This document shows, piece after piece, positions 17,876-26,244 of a stretch of DNA of 64,000 nt. The notes below the pieces were generated by a model. It was given only the letters and a program-made list of their open reading frames with translations. It was not told where the DNA came from and ran no database searches. Origin of the DNA: Couchioplanes caeruleus. GTDB lineage: Bacteria; Actinomycetota; Actinomycetes; Mycobacteriales; Micromonosporaceae. The translations under genes and the position numbers were made by a program. The stretch lies in NCBI RefSeq assembly GCF_023499255.1, contig NZ_CP092183.1, positions 1,061,501 through 1,125,500 on the forward strand, in the 5' to 3' direction. Numbering within the stretch: position 1 is the stretch's first letter; every line of letters begins with the position of its first letter.

Positions 17876-18886
17876 TCACAGGTCGGGTGCGGCCAGCCGG
17901 CGGACCGGTCCGGCGCAGGCTTCCGGGGAGTATCGGACCAGCTCGTCGGCCACGGCCCGGCCGTCGCCGGTCCGGGGAGCGACGAAGAACGCGGGCGTAC
18001 GTGACTTCGCCTGCGCATCCAACCCCTCGGCATAGGCGGTACGCGCATCCACCAGCTGCCGCCACCCGTCGGCGGCCCACCGGTCCCGAACCTGCGTCAC
18101 GTAGATCCGCGCGGCGGCGTTCTCGTCCCGTACGGCCGTCGCCCGGGCCTGCGGTGACGTGGTCGCACCGGGCGGAGTGAGGCGGTTGAGGCGCTGCTCG
18201 AGCTCCAGGCAGGCGGCATCGCGGAGGCTGCGGTCCTCATGAGCCTCGGCGGCATCGTCACGGAAGTCGGCGACCTTCGAGACGACGGCGAGCCCACCGG
18301 CGCAGAACGCGACGACGAGCAGGGCGGCGCCGACGGAGATCCCGGCCACCAGCCAGCGACGACGGCGACGTTTGCGGGCGTCGGTCTCCGGTCCGGCGGG
18401 GGAGAGGCGGGCGGCCCGGGTACGGCCGGGTGTGGCCTTCCCGGCGCGGAATTTCGGGGGAGTGACGCCGGATTGGGTGGTGGGCTGCTCTTGCGTGCCT
18501 GCGCCGGCCGGCGGGCTGGTGCCGGGTCGCGCGCCGGCGGTGGAGCCTGCGCCGGCGTTCGGGGCTGCGGGTGAGGTCGCACCGGCCGAGACACCGCCGG
18601 CTCCGGCGCCGCCGGCTGGAACCGCTCCAGGCCCGGGGCCGCCGGCTGGGACTGCTCCGGGCCCGGGGCCGCCGGCTAGGACTGCTCCCGCTCCGGCGCC
18701 GCCGGCTGGGACTGCTCCGGGCCCGGCGCCGCCGGCCGGGACGGCTCCGGACGTGGCGCCGCCGGTGGGGGACGGTCCGGCGGCGGCTGCGCCGGCCGGT
18801 GGGCCCGTGGTCGGCTCGACGGCGTCGTCGGGCCCGGCGCCCTCGGCGTCCCGGTCTCGTCCCTGGTCACGTGGCGTGTCGCTCAC
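17876..18886 (-). CDS. Repeat-rich single-pass membrane protein
   Basis: A 336-residue protein of unknown function. Residues 1-165 are low-complexity Pro/Ala/Gly, including five tandem copies of a ten-residue unit like PGPGAVPAGG. A basic run RKRRRRR precedes one membrane helix (about residues 174-198, WLVAGISVGAALLVVAFCAGG). The C-terminal 135 residues are helical with few landmarks (CLELEQRLNRL, DGRAVADELVRYSPEAC). The likely topology is a cytoplasmic disordered tail and an extracellular domain. It lies on the same strand as sdhCAB but is separated from it by the sdh promoter. Confidence 0.75.
   Translation of the reverse strand: MSDTPRDQGRDRDAEGAGPDDAVEPTTGPPAGAAAAGPSPTGGATSGAVPAGGAGPGAVPAGGAGAGAVLAGGPGPGAVPAGGPGPGAVPAGGAGAGGVSAGATSPAAPNAGAGSTAGARPGTSPPAGAGTQEQPTTQSGVTPPKFRAGKATPGRTRAARLSPAGPETDARKRRRRRWLVAGISVGAALLVVAFCAGGLAVVSKVADFRDDAAEAHEDRSLRDAACLELEQRLNRLTPPGATTSPQARATAVRDENAAARIYVTQVRDRWAADGWRQLVDARTAYAEGLDAQAKSRTPAFFVAPRTGDGRAVADELVRYSPEACAGPVRRLAAPDL
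18608..18757. repeat. Five tandem 30-bp repeats inside the membrane-protein gene
   Basis: Units begin at 18608, 18638, 18668, 18698 and 18728, each starting gccgccgg. A sixth, diverged unit starts at 18758. Each encodes ten residues, so copy-number change would keep the frame. Confidence 0.8.
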
Positions 18887-18988
18887 GGCCCCAGTGAAAC
18901 ATGACGGTCAACCTCCTGCCGGTCGGCGCAGACCGCCGCCGTCCACGATGCCCAGCGCCGCGCCCGCGACCTGCGGTCCACGCCGGCG

Positions 18989-20377
18989 TCAGCCTGATGC
19001 GTTGCCGGTCAGGTTCCAGGACGCCAGGTGCAGCGCCGGGGCCGTGTATCGGACGCCCGACCAGCGGTCCGGCACGGCCACCGCTTCCGCGCCCACGCCG
19101 AGGACCGCTCCCGGCCCGAGCGCCTGGGGGTACGACTGGGTGAAGCGCATGTTGCTCACCGCCGCGGTGACCTCGCCGTTCTCGACGAGCCAGACGCCGT
19201 TGCGGGTGAGGCCGGTGATGACGAGGCTCTTCTGGTCGAGCACGCGGGTGTACCAGAGGTCCGTGATGAGCAGGCCACGGCGCATGCCGGCGACGAGGGC
19301 GCGGGCCGAGGAGGCGGTGGGGCCGGCGCTCGGTTCCGGTACGGCGTTGGCGATCGGTCCCGCCGCGAGGTGGAGGTTGGCGGCGATGGGACCCCAGGAG
19401 CGGGACGCCGCGGAGGCGTGGCCCGTGGATGCCGAGCCCGCCTCGGCCGCTGACGTGCGGTCGTGGCTGACCGCGCGCGTGACGCCGTCCTCGACGAGGA
19501 GGAGCGTGGCGCGGGGCGTGCCTTCCATGTCGAACGGCAGCGTCGCGCCCAGCGGCTCGTCGGTGATGGTGATGCCGCGGTCGAACTGCTGGGCGCCCAG
19601 CTCGGCGAACGACTGGTGCTGGGCGTATGCCTTGCCGTTGAAGCCGAAGCTCGCCAGGTTGTCGAGCAGGTCGGCCACCGCGGTCGGCTCGAGCACGACC
19701 TCGTAGCGTCCCGGCGGCAGCTCGACCGGGGAAGTGGCGGCCCGCGCCTTCGCGGCGGCCCGGGCGCCCAGGGCGGCGCCGTCGAGCTCGGCGAGGCGTC
19801 CGGCGGCCCGGCGCGCCACGCCGTCCGCCCCGGCTAGGCGGGCGATGCCGTCCATGGCGGCCTCGGCGGACCGGCCGTGCACGGTGTGGCCGGCGGTGTT
19901 GGCGAAGGCGCCGGACGCGTACGCGGTGCGGCAGAAACCCGCGGTCTCCAGTCCCTCGGCGGCCTGCACGAAGTCGCGGACCCGGATCGCTCGTTCCCGG
20001 GGACCCGCCGCAGCGGTGGCTTCGTCGTACCCGGCGTCGGCCGGCAGCGGGGTCGGCGGGGTGAGGCCCGGCCAGGCCGGGTCGGGTGGGGACAGCCGGG
20101 CCGCGGCGACCGTGCGCTCGACCAGCGAGCGCAGGCCCTCGGCGTCGGTGACGGTGGTGGAACCGGATGCCGTACGGCCGTCGAGGTGCAGCCGCAGGCT
20201 GACGGTCGTGGTGGCGTCGGCGACGTTCTGGTGGATCGCGGAGTTGGCGAAGCGGGTCAGCGCCTCGGCCGTGTGGGCGGCGACGACTTCCGCCTCGGCG
20301 CCGGCCCCGGCGAGGCTGCGGGTCAGCTCCACGACCCGCCCGGCCAGGTCCACTTCGGCAGTCACTGGCGTGGTCAT
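18989..20377 (-). CDS. tldE: TldE/PmbA-family metalloprotease subunit
   Basis: A 462-residue PmbA/TldE homologue. This subunit lacks the zinc site and forms a heterodimeric protease with TldD, which degrades unfolded peptides and, in several systems, matures peptide natural products. Landmarks include RFANSAIHQNVAD near the N-terminus and GRYEVVLEPTAVADLL in the middle. The C-terminal part contains LWYTRVLDQKSLVITGLTRN. ATG at 20377 overlaps the tldD stop (ATGA), so stoichiometric translation is likely. No peptide precursor gene is evident nearby. Confidence 0.9.
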   Translation of the reverse strand: MTTPVTAEVDLAGRVVELTRSLAGAGAEAEVVAAHTAEALTRFANSAIHQNVADATTTVSLRLHLDGRTASGSTTVTDAEGLRSLVERTVAAARLSPPDPAWPGLTPPTPLPADAGYDEATAAAGPRERAIRVRDFVQAAEGLETAGFCRTAYASGAFANTAGHTVHGRSAEAAMDGIARLAGADGVARRAAGRLAELDGAALGARAAAKARAATSPVELPPGRYEVVLEPTAVADLLDNLASFGFNGKAYAQHQSFAELGAQQFDRGITITDEPLGATLPFDMEGTPRATLLLVEDGVTRAVSHDRTSAAEAGSASTGHASAASRSWGPIAANLHLAAGPIANAVPEPSAGPTASSARALVAGMRRGLLITDLWYTRVLDQKSLVITGLTRNGVWLVENGEVTAAVSNMRFTQSYPQALGPGAVLGVGAEAVAVPDRWSGVRYTAPALHLASWNLTGNASG

Positions 20378-21816
20378 CCCCGGACCCCCACCCGTACGTT
20401 CGTGAACCGTGCCGGCGCCGCGGGATGGCCGGTGTGGCCCACCTGGCCGGGCTGGCCCTTGCCGCAGTTGGGCGTGCCCCACGCGACCGTCTCCGAGGAC
20501 AGCATGTCCATCGACTGCCAGAACTTCGGACCGATACCCGTGTACGTCGGGTTGCGCAGCATCCGCCCGCGCTTGCCGTTCTTGATCTCCCATCCGATCT
20601 CGCAACCGAACTGGAAGTTGAGCCGCCGGTCGTCGATGGACCAGGAGCGGTTGATGTCCATGAGGACGCCGTCGTCGGTGGCCGCGATGATCTCGTCGAG
20701 GGTGTGCGGTCCCGGCTCCAGCCCGACGTTGGTCATCCGCACCATCGGCAGCCGTGCCCAGCCGTCCGAACGCACGCTGCCCGCATAGTCGAGGCCGGCC
20801 ATCGCCGCCGAGTCACGCCCGGCGAGCACGCCGACCCAGATGCCGTTGCGGACGGCGTCGCGCGGGGCCGCGGGTGAGCCCTCGTCGTCGTATCCGAAGC
20901 TGCCCAGCGCGCCCGGGATCGTCGGGTCGATGGTGATGTTCATCAGCTCCGAGCCGTAGCGCAGGCTGCCCAGCCGATCGAGATCCAGCCAGGACGTGCC
21001 GGCGAACGCCGCCTCCCAGCCGAGGATGCGGTCCAGCTCGATCGCGTGGCCGACGGACTCGTGGATCTGCAGGGCGAGCTGCTCGCCGCCGAGGATGAGC
21101 GTGGTCTCACCGGAGGGGCACAGCGGCGCCGTCAGCAGCGCGCGTGCCTCGTCGGCCATCCGTGCGGCGTTGTCGGTCAGCGCCAGCTCGTCGACGAGCT
21201 CCCAGCCGCGGGTGCCGTACTGCCCGCGGTGCGACGGCCAGGAGCGGCGCTGGATCTCGCCGTCGCCGTACGCGCTGGCGGTGATGCCGGCGCCGCACTC
21301 GCGGATGTGCTGGTCGATGCGGTGGCCGTCGCTGGAGACGAACCACTTGCGGGTGTCCCAGATCTGGTAGATGCCCTCGGCGAGGTCGGCCCCGGCGTCG
21401 CGCGCCGCGGCCGTCGCCGCGACCAGCAGATCGCCCTTCGTGGACAGCGGCACCGAGAGCGGGTCGATCTCGCACGGGCTGGCCCAGCTGGCCGTCCCGG
21501 CGCCGGCCGGGACCAGGTCGATCGCCGGCCCGGGCACGAGAGCGCTGGCGGCGGCGATCTCGGCGGCCCGGCGCCCGGCCGCGCGGGCGGCGGCGTCGGA
21601 CAGGTCGGGCACGGCGTAGAAGCCCCAGCTGGAGCCGACCAGAGCCCGCACCCCGAGCCCCGCGCTCTCGTCGGAGCTGAGGTCCTCGACCTCGCCGTCC
21701 CGGGCGCTCATGGTCTCGGTGCGGCGCAGCATGACCCGGGCGTCGGCGTAGCGGGCGCCCGCGTCGAGGGCTGCCTGGACCGCCGCACCGGCCTCGTCGA
21801 AGTGATCCACGCTCAT
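20374..21816 (-). CDS. tldD: TldD-family zinc metalloprotease
   Basis: A 480-residue TldD. The zinc-binding motif HESVGHAIELDR (HExxxH) lies near residue 255. DYAGSVRSDGWARLPMVRMT and CEIGWEIKNGKRGRML are conserved. ATG at 21816 gives MSVDHFDEAGAAVQAAL, normal for the family; the longer frame adds only a Pro/Ser-rich leader. It precedes and overlaps tldE. The pair acts in the cytosol. Confidence 0.92.
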   Translation of the reverse strand: MSVDHFDEAGAAVQAALDAGARYADARVMLRRTETMSARDGEVEDLSSDESAGLGVRALVGSSWGFYAVPDLSDAAARAAGRRAAEIAAASALVPGPAIDLVPAGAGTASWASPCEIDPLSVPLSTKGDLLVAATAAARDAGADLAEGIYQIWDTRKWFVSSDGHRIDQHIRECGAGITASAYGDGEIQRRSWPSHRGQYGTRGWELVDELALTDNAARMADEARALLTAPLCPSGETTLILGGEQLALQIHESVGHAIELDRILGWEAAFAGTSWLDLDRLGSLRYGSELMNITIDPTIPGALGSFGYDDEGSPAAPRDAVRNGIWVGVLAGRDSAAMAGLDYAGSVRSDGWARLPMVRMTNVGLEPGPHTLDEIIAATDDGVLMDINRSWSIDDRRLNFQFGCEIGWEIKNGKRGRMLRNPTYTGIGPKFWQSMDMLSSETVAWGTPNCGKGQPGQVGHTGHPAAPARFTNVRVGVRG

Positions 21817-21909
21817 GAACCAGACCCTAGGGGACGGGTACGACAAAGAAGGGCCCATCTCCCCGCGCGGGGAACCCCGGAAACGGTTCGTGGCTCGCGG
21901 CGGTGTGGT

Positions 21910-22464
21910 TCACCTGGGAGGCAGCAGCTCCGCGGTGGCGATCGCGGCCCTGACCGGCTCTTCCAGGTGAAGAACCTCACCCCACGGCGTAACCGAGTGC
22001 TCGGTGTAATGCTGGCCTTTGAGCCGGTACAGGTGCAGAGCGCCGGTTTCCTGCTCGACGAGGAGATACCAGGGGATCCCCGCTGCGGCGTAGTAGTGCA
22101 TCTTCAGCACCTTGTCGGCGGAGGCGTTCGACGGCGAGACGATCTCGCACACGAGCAGCACCGCCTCCGCATCAACGACGAGCTGATCGAAATCGATCGG
22201 TCTCGTGATGACGAGGTCGGGGATCGGGATGCGTCCGTGCTGAAGTCGCACATTCACGGCCTCCAGCACGAAGAGCCCTGCTTCGCGGGCCGCTCGCCTC
22301 AGCGCGAACGTCAGCTCAGAGGAGATGTGCTGGTGGCGGGGGGTGGGGGCGGGCGTCACGTACAGGCTCCCGTCGAAGAGTTCGACGCGCTCGCGAGTCT
22401 CACCGAGCGCGAAGAAGCGCTCCTCGGTCATCGGCAGTCCATCGCCGAAGATGGCGGACGTCAT
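21910..22464 (-). CDS. Uma2-family (DUF820) restriction-fold protein 1
   Basis: A 184-residue Uma2/DUF820 protein with a PD-(D/E)XK nuclease-like fold. The acidic and Glu positions are in PIPDLVI and LLVCEIVSPSN, followed by DKVLKMHYYAAAGIPWYLLV. Function is unproven in the family despite the nuclease fold. It starts MTSAIFGDGLPMTEE and is a paralogue of the next gene, from which it is separated by 39 bases. Confidence 0.88.
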   Translation of the reverse strand: MTSAIFGDGLPMTEERFFALGETRERVELFDGSLYVTPAPTPRHQHISSELTFALRRAAREAGLFVLEAVNVRLQHGRIPIPDLVITRPIDFDQLVVDAEAVLLVCEIVSPSNASADKVLKMHYYAAAGIPWYLLVEQETGALHLYRLKGQHYTEHSVTPWGEVLHLEEPVRAAIATAELLPPR

Positions 22465-22503
22465 GAGCGCGATTCTTCCACGTGCCTGAGCTAACTGGCC
22501 ACG

Positions 22504-23022
22504 TCAGAGGTTGAGGCCGGTGACGCGGACCAGCTGCATCACGGACTGCTCCACGTACCCCTGTGCCGTCAGCATGTTGCTGTGCAACAGCCCACGGTCC
22601 GGTTCCGCGACCAGGTAGCACGGGATCCCGGCCTGCGCGTACGCGTGCATCTTCAGCGTCCAGTCCACCGTCGCGCTCGCCGCCGACGTGATCTCGCAGA
22701 CCAGGCGGACCGACTGGGCCTCCACCAGCGGGATGTCCGGGTCGATCGCGCCCGCGATGATCAGGTCCGGCACCGCGATGCGGCCCGGGGCGAGGCGGAC
22801 CGGGACGCCGGTGATGACGTTCAGGTCGGAGCGGCCGGCGCGCAGCGCGTTGGCCAGCGCGTTGAGGATCATCTGGTGGCGGGGGGTGTCGCGGGGGCAG
22901 GTGAGGACGTTGCCGTCCCAGAGTTCGGAGATGGCCGAGGTCTCGCCGAGCCGGAGGTAGTCGACCTCGGTGGTCGGCAGGGCTTCCATGGGCAGGCTGC
23001 GGCCGATCAGCGCTGACGTCAT
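22504..23022 (-). CDS. Uma2-family (DUF820) restriction-fold protein 2
   Basis: A 172-residue paralogue of the neighbouring Uma2 gene (MTSALIGRSLPMEA). It has the same core: AVPDLII, RLVCEITSAAS and KMHAYAQAGIPCYLV. ATG at 23022 is favoured over GTG at 23028 because GGGAG is six bases upstream and because it overlaps the S9 peptidase stop by ATGA. Tandem Uma2 copies are common in filamentous actinobacteria; a role in genome maintenance is only supposed. Confidence 0.87.
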   Translation of the reverse strand: MTSALIGRSLPMEALPTTEVDYLRLGETSAISELWDGNVLTCPRDTPRHQMILNALANALRAGRSDLNVITGVPVRLAPGRIAVPDLIIAGAIDPDIPLVEAQSVRLVCEITSAASATVDWTLKMHAYAQAGIPCYLVAEPDRGLLHSNMLTAQGYVEQSVMQLVRVTGLNL

Positions 23023-24767
23023 GCACACTCCCGGATCACGAACTGAAGTTCCTCTGACAAACCCCCGGCGGGGGAGACCAGCAAAGAAGGGCCGGCCGGT
23101 GCGAGCGCGTGGTGCTCGTACACGTCCGGGTTGTCGGCCTGGCTACCCAGATAGCGTTCGGCGAACGGCGGCGCCAGGTTCGTCCAGTCGGTGATCGGGT
23201 CGCGGGCGACACCGCACCGGAACACGTCCGCGCGCCGTTGCACCGCGAGGGCCGCGAGCCATCCGCCGAGGCCGGTGCCGCGGACCGCCACCCGGTCCAG
23301 GTCCAGGTCGGGGTGTTTGCCGGTGAGGGCGTGCAGGGCGTCGACCTGGTCGGTCAGGCTGACATCGGCGAGCCGGCGGTACACCGCCTTCTCGAAGCTG
23401 GGCGCCACTCCGGGCGTACCCCTGGTGTCGACGCTGACCACCGCGAAGCCGGCGTCCGCCCACCATTGCCGTTCCTGCCACCGGGCCGCGTCCTGCACCA
23501 CATGCTGATGACCGGGGCCCTCGCCGAGCTCCACCAGCACCGGCAGGCGCGTGCCCGTCACGTGACCGGCGGGGTAGAGGACCGCTGCCGGCAGCCGGCG
23601 GTCGGTCACCCTTTCAAAAACCGGGTGCGGAGCGTACGGGAGCAGCGCCGCGTCCGACGGCAACGGGATCGTGGCGGCGCCCCGGTGCACCGTCGAGTCG
23701 ATGACGAGGACGTCGCCGCCCACCTCGGCGGTGTGCCAGCCCGGCTGGTCGGTGAGCGTACGGGCCTTCGCGCCGCCGCTGCCCAGCGCCGTGCGCACCG
23801 CGTACACGTGTTGTTCCGAAGGTTCTCCCTCGGCGCCTTCGACGATCAGTTCCTGGGTGTCGCCGAGCACACCCACGACGCGGCGCACGTAGAGGCCGGG
23901 CGGGGTCAGGAGGCTGCCGTCGGCGAACAGACAGCGGGCGTCGAAGCCGTCGTGGGCGAGTTCGCCGCCGACGAGGACGCGGCCGTCCGGCAGCAGCAGC
24001 GGCGTTCCCGGCACCGGCTCCACCCAGCGCGCGTCGGCGAGTTCCGCGTGCACCTGGGTCTCTCCCGTACGCGGGTCGACCGACAGCACCAGGCCGTGCT
24101 GCTGGCTGCGGCGCAGCACCGCGATGAGGGCGTTCCCGGTGCCGGTCCAGCGCACGTCGACCAGGTACGGGTACGTCTCCCGGTCCCAGTGCACGTCGAC
24201 CCAGCCGCCGTACAGGTCGAGCAGGTGCAGGCTGATCGACCCGGCGCTGCGTACGGCGAGGATCTGGCTGCCGTCGGGCGACCACCACCACCCGCGGGTA
24301 CGCCCGAACTCGGCCGCGACCGGCTCCGGCACGCCCCAGGACACGCCGGTGCCGGGTTCCCCGGCCAGCAGCTGGTCGGTGCCGCCCTCGTCGATGACGC
24401 GCAGGGTGCCGTCCGGTGTGGTGTAGCCGATGACGCGCCCGGACGGGTCCGGCCGTGGCTCGACGACGGTTGCTGCCGCAGCTGGCAGCGCCGGGCCGGA
24501 GCTGAACAGCCGCCCGTCCCGTGCCCACGCGAGCACGCACAGATCGGACGAGCCCGCGTACGAGCTGATCGGCCCGTCCGCCACCTTGGTGACCGTTCCG
24601 GACGCCACCGCGAGGACCCACAGCGCCGCCGCGGGGTCGTACGGCCCCGCGGAGCGCAGGAACGCCACTCGGGCGCCGTCCCCGCCGACCGTCACGGCGT
24701 GGGGTGCGCCGAAGCGGAACCGACCGGTCCGGCCGGCGAGTTCGGGATACTCCACGCCGACCAGCAT
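23019..24767 (-). CDS. S9 prolyl oligopeptidase/DPP-IV homologue, catalytic triad absent
   Basis: A 582-residue protein with an N-terminal beta-propeller (WWWSPDGSQILAVR and similar repeats) and a C-terminal alpha/beta hydrolase. Active relatives have a nucleophile elbow like GWSFGG. Here it reads RGTGLGGWLAAL, with Gly in place of Ser. The Asp segment (usually LLLIHG..DD) is replaced by SLLVSPAGG, and the protein ends before the His would appear. All three catalytic residues are therefore missing. The stop overlaps the Uma2 gene by ATGA. It is either a decayed enzyme or a binding protein. The ATG at 24767 lacks a close ribosome binding site. Confidence 0.85.
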   Translation of the reverse strand: MLVGVEYPELAGRTGRFRFGAPHAVTVGGDGARVAFLRSAGPYDPAAALWVLAVASGTVTKVADGPISSYAGSSDLCVLAWARDGRLFSSGPALPAAAATVVEPRPDPSGRVIGYTTPDGTLRVIDEGGTDQLLAGEPGTGVSWGVPEPVAAEFGRTRGWWWSPDGSQILAVRSAGSISLHLLDLYGGWVDVHWDRETYPYLVDVRWTGTGNALIAVLRRSQQHGLVLSVDPRTGETQVHAELADARWVEPVPGTPLLLPDGRVLVGGELAHDGFDARCLFADGSLLTPPGLYVRRVVGVLGDTQELIVEGAEGEPSEQHVYAVRTALGSGGAKARTLTDQPGWHTAEVGGDVLVIDSTVHRGAATIPLPSDAALLPYAPHPVFERVTDRRLPAAVLYPAGHVTGTRLPVLVELGEGPGHQHVVQDAARWQERQWWADAGFAVVSVDTRGTPGVAPSFEKAVYRRLADVSLTDQVDALHALTGKHPDLDLDRVAVRGTGLGGWLAALAVQRRADVFRCGVARDPITDWTNLAPPFAERYLGSQADNPDVYEHHALAPAGPSLLVSPAGGLSEELQFVIRECA

Positions 24768-24842
24768 CGCTGATCGGAGCCCCTCCGCGCGGGTCAAACA
24801 GCAGACGAACCGGCGCGGCGGGGCGCGCGTAAAGTGGCGCGG

Positions 24843-25721
24843 GTGACGAACGCCCTGCCCGCACGCCGCCTCATGCTCGTGCACGCCCACCCCGACGACG
24901 AGGTCACCGGCACCGGCGCCACCATGGCCCGCTACGCCGCCGAGGGCGCCCACGTGACGCTGGTGACCTGCACGCTGGGCGAGGAGGGCGAGATCCACGT
25001 GCCGGCGCTGGCGCAGCTGGAGGCCCGCCAGGCGGACCAGCTGGGCGGCTGGCGCATCGCCGAGCTGGAGCGCGCCTGCGCGGCGCTGGGCGTCACCGAC
25101 CACCGCTTCCTCGGCGGGGCGGGACGCTACCGCGACTCCGGGATGATGGGGCTGGAGACCAACAACCATCCGCGCGCGTTCTGGCAGGCCGACCTCGAGG
25201 AGGCCGCCGCGCTCTGCCTGGAGGTCATGCGGGAGGTGCGACCCCAGGTGCTGATCACGTACGACGAGAACGGCTTCTACGGCCATCCCGACCACATCCA
25301 GGCTCACCGGGTGGCGATGCGCGCGGCGGAGCTGGCCGAGGCCGAGGGCTTCGGGCCGGAGAAGATCTACTGGACCGCCATGCCGCGCAGCGTGCTCGAG
25401 GGCGGCATGGAGGCGTTCCGCGGCATGGACGACAACCCGTTCGCCGACGTGGAGAACGTCGACGAGCTGCCGTTCGGCCACCCGGACGACGAGATCGCGG
25501 CCCGCATCGACGGCACCGACTTCTACGAGCAGAAGGTCGCCGCCATGCGCGCGCACGCCACGCAGATCCCGGACAACTCCTGGCTCTACGGCATCGCCGG
25601 CGACTTCGGCGGGGAGTTCATGGGCGTCGAGTACTTCACGCTGGTCAAGGGCGAGCGCGGCGAGGTCAGCGGTCCGCACAAGTGGGAGAGCGACTTGTTC
25701 AGCAACGTGGTCGGGCGATGA
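24843..25721 (+). CDS. mshB: MshB, GlcNAc-Ins deacetylase of mycothiol synthesis
   Basis: A zinc-dependent LmbE-family deacetylase of 292 residues. It converts 1-O-(2-acetamido-glucopyranosyl)-myo-inositol to the free amine before cysteine is added by MshC. The metal site is AHPDDE near residue 15 and HPDH near residue 150. GTG at 24843 fits a leaderless start, because TAAAGT (24830-24835) is a good -10 seven bases upstream. GTG at 24834 would add three residues. The membrane-protein gene downstream overlaps by ATGA. Confidence 0.93.
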   Translation: MTNALPARRLMLVHAHPDDEVTGTGATMARYAAEGAHVTLVTCTLGEEGEIHVPALAQLEARQADQLGGWRIAELERACAALGVTDHRFLGGAGRYRDSGMMGLETNNHPRAFWQADLEEAAALCLEVMREVRPQVLITYDENGFYGHPDHIQAHRVAMRAAELAEAEGFGPEKIYWTAMPRSVLEGGMEAFRGMDDNPFADVENVDELPFGHPDDEIAARIDGTDFYEQKVAAMRAHATQIPDNSWLYGIAGDFGGEFMGVEYFTLVKGERGEVSGPHKWESDLFSNVVGR

Positions 25722-26161
25722 CGCTGGAAGCGCCCGCTCCGGCGCCGCCCACCGACGGGCCGGCGCCGCAGCGTACGGGTCTGGAGCGGCTGATCAGGAT
25801 CGGCGGTGTGACGGTCTCCGTGCTGGCCACGGTCCTGTCCGCGGTGCTGGAGTTGTTCCTGACCCCGTTGCGGGCCGGCGGCGTGCCGCTCGGGCTGGCG
25901 GTCGTCGTCGCGGTGGTCGGCAACTACGCGATCGCTTGGTTCGCCCTGACCACCGTGGGCCGGCGCTGGGCGCTGGCCCTCCCGTGGGCGATCTGGACCG
26001 CGATCATGTTCTTCGCGGCCGGCACCCGTACGGCCGAGGGCGACTTTCTGATCGCCGGCGACAACTGGATCGCGCTCGTCATGATCCTGGCCGGCAGCCT
26101 GACCTTCGCCGTCTTCACCTACCGGGCGATCCTCCGCGGGCCAACCGTCACAAAGTCATGA
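25718..26161 (+). CDS. MshB-coupled four-helix membrane protein
   Basis: A 147-residue protein with a Pro/Ala-rich cytoplasmic N-terminus and four hydrophobic segments (near [66 protein letters not shown]). A similar small membrane protein (I recall the name DUF6113) follows mshB in other actinobacteria, but I cannot confirm the name here. The ATGA overlap with mshB implies joint expression. Its role, if any, in mycothiol metabolism is unknown. Confidence 0.75.
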   Translation: MTLEAPAPAPPTDGPAPQRTGLERLIRIGGVTVSVLATVLSAVLELFLTPLRAGGVPLGLAVVVAVVGNYAIAWFALTTVGRRWALALPWAIWTAIMFFAAGTRTAEGDFLIAGDNWIALVMILAGSLTFAVFTYRAILRGPTVTKS

Positions 26162-26244
26162 CATCGGGTCGTGGCGTTTGTCGCCGCTGATCGCCGGGTT
26201 GCAGACTGGCGCGGAGTCCGCCGCCGCCGTCGAAGGGGACCCCG

